Shown here: in pieces, positions 1 to 11,798 of the stretch
Layout: every line of letters begins with the position of its first letter
How positions within the stretch are numbered: position 1 is the first letter of the stretch
Source: Dioscorea cayenensis subsp. rotundata
Taxonomy: Eukaryota; Streptophyta; Magnoliopsida; Dioscoreales; Dioscoreaceae
Assembly (NCBI RefSeq): GCF_009730915.1
Contig: NC_052488.1
Location: 21,694,305-21,758,304 of the forward strand
Direction of reading: 5' to 3'
Length of the DNA: 64,000 bases
The notes under the pieces: model-generated
Told to the model about the DNA's origin: nothing
Seen by the model: the letters and a program-made list of their open reading frames with translations, nothing else
Databases searched by the model: none
Translations under genes and position numbers: made by a program

Positions 1-138
1 NNNNNNNNNNNNNNNNNNNNNNNNNNNNNNNNNNNNNNNNNNNNNNNNNNNNNNNNNNNNNNNNNNNNNNNNNNNNNNNNNNNNNNNNNNNNNNNNNNNN
101 NNNNNNNNNNNNNNNNNNNNNNNNNNNNNNNNNNNNNN
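1..138. other. assembly gap (N run)
   Basis: All bases are N. The FAR1-like remnant that follows is cut by this gap, so its 3' part cannot be judged. Confidence 0.99.
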
Positions 139-1048
139 CATGCTTCAAATAACCACACATGGGCTTCAACAGTATCATCTGAAAGCAAACCACAACCAAG
201 CAACACTAATTGGCCATGATGGTTAACTCCAAGAAAATTAAAAAATAAGAGACAGTTCATACTTATCGGTCAAACAAGTAGTATCCACAAACAGGACATC
301 ACCAAAATATTGATACGCCGTCCTAGACCTGCCATCAGCCCAAAACACATTCTTTAAACAGCCATTACTATTCAAATCCATCAAATGAAAGAAATAGGAA
401 TTCCTTGTTTGCATGTCAACAACAAACCTACTGATAGCATCAATATCTCCTTTTTTGAGTCTCAGTTTCCTTACCCCTTCAATATTCTCTCGCCATACCT
501 TCTCTCTGGAAGGTAAATTTTCCTGCTCACATGCTTGGGCAACTTCCTGGGATGAACTGCCATGTTGAATACTTTCCCCAACATTATCTCCAAAAAAACT
601 TTCTCCTCTTCTTTGACGGATTGGACTGTGCTAGCAAGGGAGTAAGTTCGTGATTATGTTCATCTTTAAACTCCTTGACATGCACTAATCCATCAGCTCA
701 CTTGGCCAGTTTAATGCTTGCCTGGCAATCTGTTTTAACTACTGGTCTTGACAAATGAAAATAAGGTGTCTAGTACTAAGTCTTGCCACTCTTATTACAA
801 GCAGCCATGATAATATGTCTGCATCGCCCATCCTTAAAGTAATTAGAATGTGCAATTCTCACACCAAATCCTCTGCCACGAGCATAGTCCTCATAAAATT
901 CAATAGCTTCCTCAAATGATTTGAATGCAATTGTTTCCCGAGGTATACCCCTATCATCTCCAGTTCTTGCATGCACCAGGTCCGACACATTTTCAGCATT
1001 AGGAGAATCATCAACAAAACTTACTTCCTTGTCCCTGTTCAATGGCAC
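139..1048 (-). pseudogene. FAR1/FHY3-related gene remnant (MULE-derived transcription factor family), 3' end lost in gap
   Basis: On the minus strand, 1048-776 encodes a FAR1 DNA-binding (WRKY-GCM1 fold) start, with FEEAIEFYEDYARGRGFGVR followed by a basic stretch. Bases 760-600 continue the domain with VHVKEFKDEHNHEL, the usual HNH-like end. Bases 520-139 give the start of the transposase-like domain ([38 protein letters not shown]). Family members act in the nucleus on light-regulated and other promoters. Two defects are visible: a TGA at 700-698 where Trp is expected (LAK-stop-ADG), and a +1 frame change near 228-240 between the SLIF and FLGVNHHG segments. The break between SGKT and PVVKTDC may be an intron. 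Most likely a decaying copy; a non-annotated intron could explain the second defect but not the first. Confidence 0.75.
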
Positions 1049-2138
1049 ATTTTCACAGATTTTGAAACCATCCTAGAAGCTTCCGATTGCTCATATCCTC
1101 TTGCTGTTTCACAAAAAGGTTCATAATCTTTTTCGGCAAGGGGTGACTTATCCGTGGATATCACATCCACTTGCTCACACATAGAAATACAAGAGCACCA
1201 AATCAAATTCTGCAATAAAACACAGAAATGCATCATCTTATTCTTTTATAAAAAAGGCGCCTCATCCTTATTCAACAAGAGATAACACATAGACAGAGAT
1301 CATATTCATTTGCTCATACACTGAACTTATCATTGATAAATTTCACAATTTCTTTTAAAACAAGAAAGACACATAAGTTCTGCTACAAATAAAAGAAATG
1401 GATATAGTGAAGGATATATCACAGGCATACCATTACTAACTTTACCAGAATATTGTAGGATTTTACACTCTGCTATTGATTAAATTAACATAATGGACCT
1501 TAGATCAGTAGTATTCCTAAGATAACATAAAATCCAGGGACTCAGAGCTAGATACAACATATACTTAAAACTAGAAAACATTAAACTTAATACATCTTTC
1601 ACTCGATTCCCTTTCCTTAAAGCCCCGAAAAACTTATCAGGATAAACCCAAATCACAATTGAATACACTACAAAAACAATCTAGCTGAATGCAGCACCAA
1701 ATAGGAAATTAATTACCATCTTAAGGGAAATAGAAAGCTCTATTAGCATCAAACTCAGTGGCATAACATTATGGATGACCCAAAAAAAAAAATGAAAGCT
1801 TAATACCAAATCCTAAAAATACAATAAAAAATCGAGACTTTCTTCTCTAAAAATAAAAAAGAGAACGAAATTTCCATCACTTTCCACTTAGATCGTTCCA
1901 AAACAGTAAAAATTCCGCCTTTATCGAACAAAATTGCTTCAAAAAATTTTAGCTAAAATGAACAGAATATCAGAACTGCATGTGACTCTGGATTTAGAAA
2001 TCGAATGCAAATGGAAAAAATAAAATAAAAAATAAAAAATTCAAGAACAAAGAGAGGTTGGATGAGTACCGAGAAGAAGCCGGGGTGGTTTGGGATTCGA
2101 TCGACCGAAGGTCGTATCAGTCTCAAGGCTTTCTTTGT
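1049..2138 (-). other. 5' part of the FAR1-like locus, exons unresolved
   Basis: AT-rich sequence with no convincing long reading frame. A short frame at 1040-1180 (minus) abuts the FAR1 DNA-binding exon and could be its upstream exon. A donor-like GGTACTCATCC on the minus strand near 2075 suggests an untranslated first exon around 2075-2130. Nothing else recognised. Confidence 0.35.
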
Positions 2139-2206
2139 TATGGGCCTGGGAAATTGGGCTCCAAACCCAATTCTAACTGGGCCTCAAAAAACTCCAGCCC
2201 AATTAG
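2139..2206 (-). promoter_or_regulatory. cluster of site II (TGGGCC/AGCCCA) promoter motifs
   Basis: Within about 70 bp there are several TGGGCC/GGGCCT and AGCCCAAT motifs on both strands. In plants such site II elements bind TCP factors and mark promoters of housekeeping genes. The position just upstream of the likely first exon of the FAR1-like locus suggests its (former) core promoter. Confidence 0.5.
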
Positions 2207-3918
2207 TTCTTAGAAAATTTTTAACATAATGATGTTGTGTTTATTGATTTATATATATATATATATTGCCACATAATGCTTCATTAATCATTGGAGTAAA
2301 ACTTATTCATACTATTTCTATTGCAATTTTAGTGTTCTTTATTGACATAAATATATAAATGAGGTTGGAAGCACATAGTAAATTTTATTTTATTTTTTTG
2401 AAGCAAACCTTGCTTTGGGTTGGGATAAGTCATATGTAAACAATTTTTTTTTTTAGTAATAAATAATTAGAATTTTTGCTTACAAAGTTCCATTATTTTA
2501 AAAAAAGAAAAATACTAGAAAGTGAATGAAATATGCATCTTCGTATTATTTTTTCCACCCTCCCCTGTTTCCTCTGTTTCCACTCTCTTTCTCTTGTAAC
2601 TCACGTTTTTCTATAATGAACATAGTGTATCCATTTTTGAAAAAAAAATATTTAAAATTAAAATTATATATATATAATTCCCTAGAAAAGAGATTTATCT
2701 TTTTGTCCGCATAAATGAATAAAAAAATTAAAATTTATTACTTCATTGATCCATCACAACAGTAAGAAATACCAAACTTGGAAGCAAGAGAATTTAAATC
2801 CAGTTGGAAGTTAATTAGTGGCAAGTCTTGCTTTACTTCCTTATTTCTCTTGCACTTATCTCTGCTTCTCTTCACCACCAGATTTCCAAGGTATGGCTCT
2901 CTCAAACAGAAAAAATCTGCTTTTTCTTGCTATTTTTCATTCTAAAAATCATAATTTGTTAAAAAAAAACTAATTCTTGATTACTATTAAACCATCAACT
3001 TAATCAAACTTTGATCTTTATGTATTATGTACTTTCTAATCAGTGTCTTTCTCTCCCAACTTTTGTTGTTTATCACTAATAATATTTTTATTAGGCCTTT
3101 TTTTTATAGAAACAATGTGAGTTTCTGTTCATCTGAGTTCATTCCTATTTATTTCAATTGTTTTTGTCCTGTTTTTCTCTTTCTAGCTTTCAGATTTCTA
3201 CTTCTCCCATTTAAAGCAACCCACCTGCAAAGTTTCTGCTGCATCTGAGCATGTGGTCTTCCAATTAAGTTCTACCAATTTAAGAATTCAAGTCTTGCTA
3301 TTTTAATCTTGAAAATACTTTTCATTTCTGGGGAAATTTTGCAATTTACTTTTTGTCCCAGTAATTTACGTTCATTGAATAGTTTTTCCAGTGAATGTCT
3401 GTGTGTTTGCTTTTGGTTTTCTGAAAGAAAGCTTCAATAAAAGTTTTTGAAAAAAAGAAAACTTTATGAAATTGGAAATCTGGTTGATATTGCTTTATGA
3501 CATAAGACCAACTTGTTTGTCCTCTGTTACCTTATTTGTAAAAGAGAGGCAATGGATGTCATGATTTCTCTGCAGTGTTTGTCTCTCATTCTTCCTTTCC
3601 TAGAGCCAAAAAACTAACTCTATAGATTCCTCTCTTTTCTCTCACTCTCCTCTTTCTTCTACGGTTTTCTCACCTGCTCCATTGTTTCATGAGCTTTTTC
3701 CATTAGCTTTTTTGCAACTTGAGGTGATGGGCATGGCATCCTTTTCTTTATCTTAGCTTTCATACATTCTGCATTTCTCTGTTTACTTCATAACTTTGGC
3801 AAACTCCACAACAAAGATCCTATATTCTCTCTCTTTGTTTCCAGTTTTCTTCTTTCAAGTGATTGTTTTGATTCAAGTACTTGTTTTGACTACACAGTGG
3901 CAGGAAAGCAAAGGAGGG
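2207..3918 (+). other. spacer, then leader and 5'-UTR intron of the ELF4-like gene
   Basis: 2207-2760 is AT-rich with no gene. At 2870-2891 CACCACCAGATTTCCAAG is followed by GTATGG, a plausible end of a non-coding first exon. An acceptor at about 3896 (TGACTACACAG) lies 22 bp before the start codon, so the intron would span nearly 1 kb. An AAAAATCT motif, the CCA1-binding site of clock genes, lies near 2913, close to the donor. Splice positions are inferred by eye. Confidence 0.4.
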
Positions 3919-4248
3919 ATGATGGAAGGCAATGTCAATGGCAACGGCAATGGCAATGGCACCAAAGTGGATAACCAGATCCTGCAAACATACCACAAGA
4001 GCTTTGTTCAAGTTCAAAGCATTTTGGACCAGAACAGACTACTTATCAATGAGATCAACCAGAACCAGGATTCCAGAATCCCAGACAACCTTTCTCGCAA
4101 CGTTGAATTGATCAAAGAGCTCAACAACAATGTCTGGAGAGTCTTTGATCTTTATGCTGATATTTCAAGCTCTTTCATCAACTCCATGGATGCTTCTCCA
4201 GAAGGATCAAATGGCAAGGCTACTCAGAAGAGAATTAGGCCTCATTAG
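3919..4248 (+). CDS. ELF4L: EARLY FLOWERING 4-like protein
   Basis: A 109-residue protein. After an N/G-rich lead, the DUF1313 core is intact: SFVQVQSILDQNRLLINEIN, then DNLSRNVELIKELNNNVWRV and FDLYADISSSF. In the family this forms the small helical protein that joins ELF3 and LUX in the evening complex in the nucleus, repressing morning clock genes. The ATG at 3919 (ATGATG) is chosen because upstream in-frame sequence has no other ATG and is preceded by a splice acceptor. Length and single coding exon match ELF4 family members. The core is closer to ELF4-like proteins than to ELF4 itself as far as I can judge. Confidence 0.9.
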   Translation: MMEGNVNGNGNGNGTKVDNQILQTYHKSFVQVQSILDQNRLLINEINQNQDSRIPDNLSRNVELIKELNNNVWRVFDLYADISSSFINSMDASPEGSNGKATQKRIRPH

Positions 4249-5501
4249 AATCTCAAACTCAAATGTTTTTTTTTTTACAATTGCCTTGTTGCTTTTATTC
4301 TTGCTTTTATTCTAGTAGTATCTCTCTGTGTTTTCTTTTCATGTTTGAAAGTTTCAAACTATGCTCTTCTGAGTTCTTCTTCTCTGTTGTTCTTTACTGT
4401 GTTTCTGCAAGTCTGAATCCACACCATGGATATATATTTTTCTTTTTTTCTTTTTATTTTTTAAAAAGGATTTCAATCACAATGCTCAAAAGAGCAGAAT
4501 CAGAGATAAGAGCAGGATGAACTTTTTGACCACTTTGGGCTTCTTGTGGCCAATGTAAAAGTACCTTGTGCATGCTCTGTATTAAACAAATGAATGGTGG
4601 GAATAGAGAAAGCACAAGTTTAGGGGTAGTCCCACACAAATAGAATCAAGTACTGAGGTAATGCCTAACAGCTAGTGTTGGGTGCTCTAGCCTTTTGCCA
4701 TGTGTGTGGTGAGTAACACTACTTGCAGTTCATTTGTGACACATTCAAATGAGGTGTTAAACAGTTACATTCACTCTGTTTTACTTTTTGTTACTTAATT
4801 TGTGAAAATTTTATAAAAAGAAACAACGAGGTTTATAAATCATTCTCCGGAGTTCAGGGAACTCCGGAGACTCTAATAAGTGACCAAGAAAATAAGATTG
4901 GAAAGATGTACTACGAAAGCCAAAAGCAATTTGGAGTTCTTAAGACACATACAGTTTTAAGCGAAGAACAATCAACTGAGTAGAGAGTGAGGTTTTTAGT
5001 CTTACCTACATTCTAATATTGTGAATCAGGGCCTGTGTGTTCTTTTATCATTATTCTTTTGTTGATTATTATTATTTTTTATATTGTATTTTGTCAATCT
5101 CCATCATTAATGGCATGTTACTATTTTTTTTAAGTTTCAATGCACATGATTTATTCAATTTTTTTTAAAAAAATAAATAATAATTCTCCCATTTTCATTA
5201 GCATGTGAATCGTGGTTTCACCTTAAAAAACCGAATTTATATATAAAAAAAAAATTGTCACTTTTTCATTGTAAAAAAAAATATTGGGAAAAAAAGCATG
5301 TTCATGTTTGAATTAATTAAATGTAATTTTATAAATTGATTGGACTAAGATATAAATCTTTCCGTTGAACTAATCAGGAGGACACATATCACGAGGCACT
5401 TGGTCAAACTCCGGCATGGCGGTGACTGTTATATTAACCAACGACCTTTTCCTGTTTGGTGGTTATCAGCGAGCTCGAATGCCCAAATTCTAGGTTTTTG
5501 C
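4249..5501. other. ELF4-like 3' UTR and AT-rich intergenic spacer
   Basis: 4249-4600 is the probable 3' UTR, with AATAAA-like stretches missing but long T tracts. From 4800 to 5340 the sequence is AT-rich and without coding potential. Nothing else recognised. Confidence 0.5.
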
Positions 5502-5510
5502 AAACCCTAA
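5502..5510 (+). promoter_or_regulatory. telo-box (AAACCCTAA) in the RPA1 leader
   Basis: An exact AAACCCTAA lies about 75 bp before the RPA1 start codon. Telo-boxes near the transcription start are typical of plant genes for replication and translation expressed in dividing cells, which fits RPA1. Confidence 0.55.
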
Positions 5511-5582
5511 TGTCTCACATTTTAATCGAAACATAAGGAATATTTCTCAAATTCTATGTTTTGATTTGCGGATTTGGGTGGA

Positions 5583-7704
5583 ATGGCGCCGACGCTGACT
5601 GCGGGAGCGATATCGGCGGTGGAAGCGGGGGATTTGGAGCTGAGGCCGGTGGTGCAGGTGGTGGAGGTGAAGCCTATTCAGAGCACGCAGGAGAGGTACC
5701 GGGTCGTCTTCTCGGATGGTGCCGCAACGGGGCAGGTGATGCTGGCGACGCAGCTTAATGGATTGGTGAAGGACGGCAAGCTGCGGAGAGGCTCGGTTGT
5801 CCAGCTCTTGGAGTACATCGCCAGCACCATCCAGAGCCGCAGGTTTGTAGACGATGAAATCTTGTTCTCTTTCGAACAACAATGAAAAAAAAATGCTACT
5901 GTTTTTTTAGCAATTACTCACTGTTTAGAAAATTAGGAGCTTTTGGTTTTTTTCATTGATTTTTTACTTATAGGACTTGTTTCATGAATAAGCTTTAATG
6001 GAATCAATTTGAAAGATATAGTGAAAGCTGCTTCGTTTCAGTGATTCTGGTTTTTATTGTCCTTCAGGATCATTGTTGTTCTTAACATGGAAATTCTAAT
6101 CATGGAGTGTGAAATTATTGGCAATCCAAAGCTGTCTGCTAATTTGATATCTCAAAAGGTCTTATCTTCTGATAATTCTGGATATCCAAGAGCTCAATCA
6201 ATCAATGGGGCTTCCGGTTCTGTTAGAAATAACCAGAATTCCATGATAAATGGTAAGAATGCCCCGACTTTTAATCCAACAGCACAACCTTCTTACAAGC
6301 CTCCTCCTAGTTACAAGAACCATGGAGCCATTATGAAAAATGAGGCTCCTCCACGAATAATCCCGATATCGGCCTTGAATCCTTATCAAGGGACGTTGGG
6401 CTATCAAAGCGAGGGTGACTGCAAAAGGTGATCTTAGGCGTTATAACAATGCGAAGGGAGATGGGAAAGTCTTCTCATTTGATCTTCTTGATTCTGATGG
6501 AGGGGAGATTCGGGCTACATGTTTCAATTCTGTTGTTGATAGGTTCTATGATGTTGTTGAGGCTGGTAAAGTGTTTATGATATCAAAGGGGAGTTTGAAA
6601 CCTGCACAAAAGAATTTCAATCACCTCAACAATCAATGGGAGATATTCTTGGAGGCAACCTCTGTTGTGGAACTGTGTCAAGATGAAGACAATTCCATAC
6701 CAACACAACAGTTCAATTTCAAACTGATCAGTGATGTTGAGAATGTGGAGAACAACTCAATTGTCGACATAATTGGTATTGTGGTGTCTGTTAACCCATC
6801 GGTGACCATATTGAGGAAGAATGGCATGGAGACTCAGAGGAGGATTTTGAATTTGAAGGATGCTTCAGGTCGAAGTGTTGAGGTGACACTATGGGGTGAG
6901 TTTTGTAATAGGGAAGGTAGAGAACTACAAGAAATGTTTGATTCCAGCGCTTTTCCTGTTTTAGCTGTCAAGGCAGGAAAGGTTAATGACTTTAGTGGCA
7001 AGTCAGTTGGGACAATTTCTTCAACGCAACTCTTTATAAATCCAAATATTGCTGAAGCTCAGAACTTGAGAGATTGGTTTGATAGAGAGGGAAAGACTGC
7101 CACTTCCCTGTCTATATCCAACGATGTCATGCCAGGTTTTCATAGGAATGAGGTACGGAAAACAGTGGCACAGATCAAAGATGAGGGACTCGGAAGAGGA
7201 GATAAACCTGACTGGATCACCATCAAAGCTACTATATCATTTATAAAGACAGACAATTTCTGTTATACTGCTTGCCCTTTGATGATTGGGGATCGAAAAT
7301 GTAGTAAGAAAGTGACAAAGCAGGGAAATGGGAGATGGTGCTGTGATAGGTGTGATAGGGAACTTGAAGAATGTGATTATCGGTATCTTCTTCAGGCACA
7401 GGTGCAAGACCACACGGGGGTGACATGGGTGACAGCCTTCCAGGAGTCTGGAGAAGAGATCCTTGGTTGCTCTGCAAAGGAGTTGAACACTATTAAGTAT
7501 GAAGTGCAAGATGATAGTAGATTCGGGGAGATCATTCGATGCTGTTTGTTCGAGGAATACATACTGAAGTTAAAAGTCAAGGAAGAACTGTATGGAGATG
7601 AGCAGAAAGTGAAAATCAGTGTTGTTAAGGCAGAGAAAGTTAATCCCTCCCTTGAGAGCAGATACCTACTTGACCAGATTTCTAAGATTTCTGTGTCAAT
7701 GTGA
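5583..7704 (+). CDS. RPA1A: replication protein A 70 kDa subunit, RPA1A-like (one apparent frameshift)
   Basis: RPA1 is the large subunit of the single-stranded-DNA-binding RPA complex used in replication, repair and meiosis. Exon 1 is 5583-5842 (RPA1 N domain, Met-Ala-Pro-Thr start). Exon 2 is 6068-7704, with a spliced codon (AG|G) that keeps the frame. Exon 2 has the linker, then DBD-A (TAKGDLRRYNNAKGDGKVFS), DBD-B (about 6750-7060) and DBD-C with a zinc ribbon (CPLMIGDRKC ... WCCDRC). Conserved NPYQG and WAIKARVTAKGD lie in different frames: one extra base sits at about 6390-6397. Everything before and after is well conserved, so this is a recent lesion or an assembly error. The spliced size would be about 630 residues, normal for the family. 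The next gene is PsbX, convergent. Confidence 0.88.
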
Positions 7705-8738
7705 GAGTTCATCTGTTCAGACAGATTATAGGCTGATAGTTGTAAAGAGATGACACCAGAATTTGCAAAAAAAATATAGGCTTGAGCCCTACAATTGGAC
7801 CTTTGAGGAATTTTATCTCAAGTTCACAGAGGATGAATTGAAGTTCTATATGAACAATATTAATGTTTCTTTTTCATGAGTTGTAACATAATTCTTTGAG
7901 ATTCATTTAGATCTTTGTCTTCGAGTTAATAAAATTGAATTTGAATTTCACTTTCTAGTGTTTGAGCTATGGATCTTTTATGTTAAATGTTTTGGCGAAT
8001 TAGCTCTCCATATGCTTTGAGTAACAGAGGTTTGAAGTATGCATACAAATATACTGGGATATTTTCATAGCCCTTAAGCCACTAATCAACAATCAAAATC
8101 ATACATATAAAATGGAATAAATCTTTGCCTAGATAATATGAACAAACTAGTAGAAAGTACTTTCTACAAGCAAACCATAAAAGTATAGGTGCATCCCTAA
8201 ATTAGACATAGATTAAATCTTTAATATATTTGGCACTGCGTTGTTATTAATAGATGAAGTATCTACAAACATTCAATTTTTGCCATCAGTGCCATCTTAA
8301 TGCACCCCCACCAAAACCAGTAAAAGATTCCAGAAGATTTTGGATGAAATTCTTCTGAGAGTCTTCCAATTGTTGGGGAGATTTAAAGCTTTTCTCTTCC
8401 CTCGTAATTATTATGGACAATTTGAGAATGAATCAACTGTATCACTACTGACAGGATCTTACTTGTGTTCATGAGTTAATCTTACTTGTGTTCATCCTCT
8501 TCTTTTAACTAATTTATTCCAATATGATTATCTATTAAGCTTCATTGCATTTTTAACTTAAACCGGGCTGCATAACTCCTACACTAGAAGAAAATTTTTG
8601 AACAGGTTGAAACTAAAAAAGTTTAGAGACTGGTAAGAAATTAAAAAGCTGAATTACAAATAAACTTGACATGAAGATCAAACAACATCAAGAGAAATAG
8701 AGATATATATATATATATACTGAAGACTTGATGATGTT
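7705..8738. other. 3' UTRs and spacer between convergent RPA1 and PsbX
   Basis: No coding potential. An AATAAAATTGAA stretch at 7928 is a likely poly(A) signal for RPA1. The PsbX 3' UTR should lie in 8500-8738. A short (AT)n run is at 8703-8720. Confidence 0.5.
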
Positions 8739-9107
8739 TCAGCTCCTCTTGACAGGATCAAAATTTGCTACACCAATGACTGCACCAAGGATTGCAGTTA
8801 GTACAACACCACCAGCAGCAATACTCAGCAGGAAATTCTTGAGTGATGGAGAAATCCCTGGTTGCGCCGCCTCTGCCACCTCCGGCACCAGCAGCGCTGC
8901 AGCCAGAGCAGCAGCAGTCAATCCAGCAACCACCTGTTCCTTCCCTATCGATGAGGCTGATGCCCGGACAACAAGACGGTTACTTCCTACACCTTTCTGC
9001 TGTGTGCTAGCTCTCATCTGATTGAAGACAAGGGGCTTGCGCAGTCCGGCCGAAGGCAAGGACATCAATGACATAGTGACTGCTCCCTGAGCCAATGCCA
9101 TTGCCAA
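8739..9107 (-). CDS. PSBX: photosystem II reaction centre protein X, nuclear-encoded precursor
   Basis: A single-exon 122-residue precursor. Residues 1 to about 50 form a Ser/Arg/Ala-rich chloroplast transit peptide, then a hydrophobic lumen-type signal ends in VAEAAQPG, the expected thylakoid processing region. The mature part is [20 protein letters not shown] followed by one membrane span and FDPVKRS at the end, the hallmark of plant PsbX. It is a small one-span subunit of PSII near cytochrome b559 in the thylakoid membrane. Length matches Arabidopsis PsbX. It is convergent with RPA1; the same pair is adjacent in Arabidopsis as I recall. Confidence 0.95.
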   Translation of the reverse strand: MAMALAQGAVTMSLMSLPSAGLRKPLVFNQMRASTQQKGVGSNRLVVRASASSIGKEQVVAGLTAAALAAALLVPEVAEAAQPGISPSLKNFLLSIAAGGVVLTAILGAVIGVANFDPVKRS

Positions 9108-9261
9108 GAAACAAGTGCTTGCTACTTCTCTCTCTGTGTGCTCTGTTGAATTGAGTGAGTTAGAGGTTGTGTTTGTTTGATAGGTTGATGAAGAGGTTGG
9201 GTTTGTGGTGCCATGTCAGCATGTTGATCCTACGTGGAGGTGTCTGGTTCCTGCAATTGAA

Positions 9262-9281
9262 GATAGGCTTATCTACTTATC
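9262..9281 (-). promoter_or_regulatory. paired I-box (GATAAG) motifs upstream of PsbX
   Basis: On the minus strand two GATAAG motifs lie 8 bp apart (9281-9276 and 9273-9268), about 160 bp before the PsbX start. A CCACGTA core (ACGT type) is close by near 9230. I-boxes with ACGT elements are usual in promoters of light-induced photosynthesis genes. Function is inferred from position only. Confidence 0.45.
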
Positions 9282-9889
9282 TACAACCTCACTGTGTAAG
9301 GATAGCCACAAGTCTTGCAACCTTAAGACTTGTAATTCTCAAACAATATAGATTGCAAATGTTTGGACATTAATTGGCTGCAATGATGGGAAATTTTAGA
9401 TTGTCCACATACATGAAATGAATTCCCAATGATCTGTGTTCTCATGCAATTCATTTTTGCAAAGATAACAGGGAGAAAGGAATGAAAGAAGAGTCACAAG
9501 ACTTAAAGTAGGCATTCATCAACCATTCTTTATAACATCATTAAAAAAAAATTTTGCTTTTTGAATGGACATAGGAATTATCTATTAATAAACCAAAAAG
9601 AACATTACTCAAAGAAAACTACTACTTTTAATTTCATGTGGGATATTCGTTTTGGCCGGCTACAGCGTAAAAGAAAGGAACAAACAATACACAAATCAAC
9701 AGCAATTTCATGCTTTTCAAGAAGAATTTCTAAAAAGAATCTTCTTTGTTTGAACGGGTAAAGAAATTGGCTTCAGATGTAAAAAGAGTTGCAAAAACTT
9801 CAGCAAGTATATGACAAGAAGAACAAGCACTCATGTTATAAGATGGAACAAAGACTCCATGTTTGCAGTGGTCTGCAGTGTGTATCAAG
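9282..9889. other. spacer between divergent PsbX and NIP genes
   Basis: No gene seen. It should contain the upstream promoter regions of both PsbX (minus) and the aquaporin (plus). Confidence 0.4.
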
Positions 9890-11011
9890 ATGTCTAGTGT
9901 AGTACCTTCTACTCCTGAAGTCTCTCCAAAGTCTGTCATGGCAGACTTGGAATTAGGAAAACTCACAGAAATGAAAACACAGGGCTCTCCATCCATATGG
10001 CAAAAGGCATACACCTCTAAAGATTTTTTCTCTCTGATTCTAATGTTCTCTGTATTAAATTTCTCATATTTATTTATTTATTTCAATGAACTAATTAAGG
10101 ACAGGCAATAGCAGAGTTTCTAGGAACATACATTCTGATATTCATAGGATGTGGATCAGCATTCATTGATCAACAGAACAACATAACCATAGTAGGCATA
10201 GCACTGGCTTGGGGAGTGGTCATCACTGCCATGGTCTACACCTTCGGTCACATCTCCGGTGCTCATCTCAACCCCGCCGTCACTCTTGCTTTCGCCTCCG
10301 GCCTTGGATTCCCATTCAAACAAGTATTAATTCTGCACTAACTATATACGAAACTTCATCAGAAACATGTTTGTTTGACATTGTTAATTTTCTCTTCATT
10401 TTCAGATTCCTGTCTATGTGATATCTCAATTCCTTGGTGCCATACTTTCAAGCATAAGTTTGAGAGCTTTGTTCAAAGAAACCAGTCCTGGTGTAATGCT
10501 AACACTCCCAAATTCCTTGCAGAATGATCTCACCGTCATTGCATGGGAGATCATCATATCATTCATCTTAATGCTTGTCATCTGCAGCGCAGCCACCGAT
10601 CACCGGGCGGTACATAAAATTCACTAAAGTTTCACTAAAATCTTTCAGCTTTACCTTCAAAACAAGATTTTTATTTTTTACTGCAGCCAAAAGAGCTTTG
10701 TGGTGTTGCAATAGGAGCAGCCATATTCATCAATGTCCTCATTGCAGGGTAAAAATTCCAGTTTCTAACTTTGAACTTAATTAAATAAACATTGAAAATT
10801 TGAAACTCTCTAAATTTACAGGAAAGTGACTGGAGCTTCCATGAATCCTGCAAGGAGTTTAGGACCAGCCATTGCTGCAAAGAACTACAACAAGCTTTGG
10901 ATGTACATTGTTGCACCAACAATTGGCACAATTACTGCATCCTCAGTCTACAAACTCCTCACTCTGTCTCCAGAAACCATAAACAGGATTGGAAACAAAC
11001 AACAAACTTAA
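9890..11011 (+). CDS. NIP: aquaporin, NOD26-like intrinsic protein (NIP), five exons
   Basis: Exons are 9890-10006, 10105-10323, 10406-10609, 10687-10748 and 10822-11011; together 792 nt, 263 residues, all frames closing. Both pore motifs are intact: [10 protein letters not shown] in exon 2 and [14 protein letters not shown] in exon 5. Six membrane spans follow the MIP pattern. The helix-2 filter residue is Trp (ALAWGV) and the second NPA is followed by Arg, as in NIP group I (W-V-A-R), which move water, glycerol and small metalloids. The first intron starts with GC instead of GT (AAAAG|GCATAC); skipping it joins WQK to AIAEFLGTY exactly as in other NIPs. The protein acts in the plasma or ER membrane. 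The substrate cannot be told from sequence. Confidence 0.9.
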
Positions 11012-11798
11012 GTCTTTCTTGCATAAATAGCATTAATATTTAAAGATGAACAATAAATCAATTCAACAAAGATGAATTATTTGTCTTTTATCACTCCATG
11101 AAATCAAACAGTCAGTCAAATTAGTAACCAGCATTCCAAGAAGAAACGAGCGAGAGAAGTTTTTAAAAAAGAAAAAACCCATGGAAATTAATCATGAGAG
11201 TACGTTAGAGCCACGTCGGCATTGCATGCACCATGAAAATATAGAAACGATCTCCATCGTCCACGTCCTCAAGTAGTACTTCAATGGTCTTCTCAAGAAC
11301 ATGCCTTCCTTCATTGATTCATAGTCAACGTCTTTCATAGTTGACGCCCGCCATTGCCAGAGCTTCAAGAGAAGCAGCCATGACTTCCAAGAATGCTGCC
11401 AAATGAAGGGGTTGGTGGTTCTAGAATTATTTTTTAGGGTTTTAGATAATAACTGCCTGAGTGTTTGTTTAAATTGGTATGTCTGTTATTATTTATCTGT
11501 TTTCATAAATTTTTAAATATATTTTCACATCAAATAAAATATTTACTTTTACATGGATGGAATACACTTCATTTATCAAGTTCGTCTGCATGAAATATAT
11601 TCATCAAATTCAAACAACTCTGTTTATCTTCTGTAATTCATCACAAGAAGAAAAGGAAAAGATTAACAACATGATACACACTACAAAACGTTAGATGTAT
11701 TTTCAATTAAAAGCACCACTCTGACAGAAATTGATCATATCACATACATGAAAATTTAAAACAAAAAACAAAAACAAAATGCATTGTGAGGTTTAAGG
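11012..11798. other. intergenic spacer between NIP and receptor kinase
   Basis: No coding potential. 11700-11798 is the probable 3' UTR of the minus-strand kinase gene. Confidence 0.45.

Noticed and set aside
3796-3918. N-terminal extension of the ELF4-like frame
   Set aside because: It has no ATG and is separated from the true start by a splice acceptor; hydrophobic residues there are read-through of an intron.
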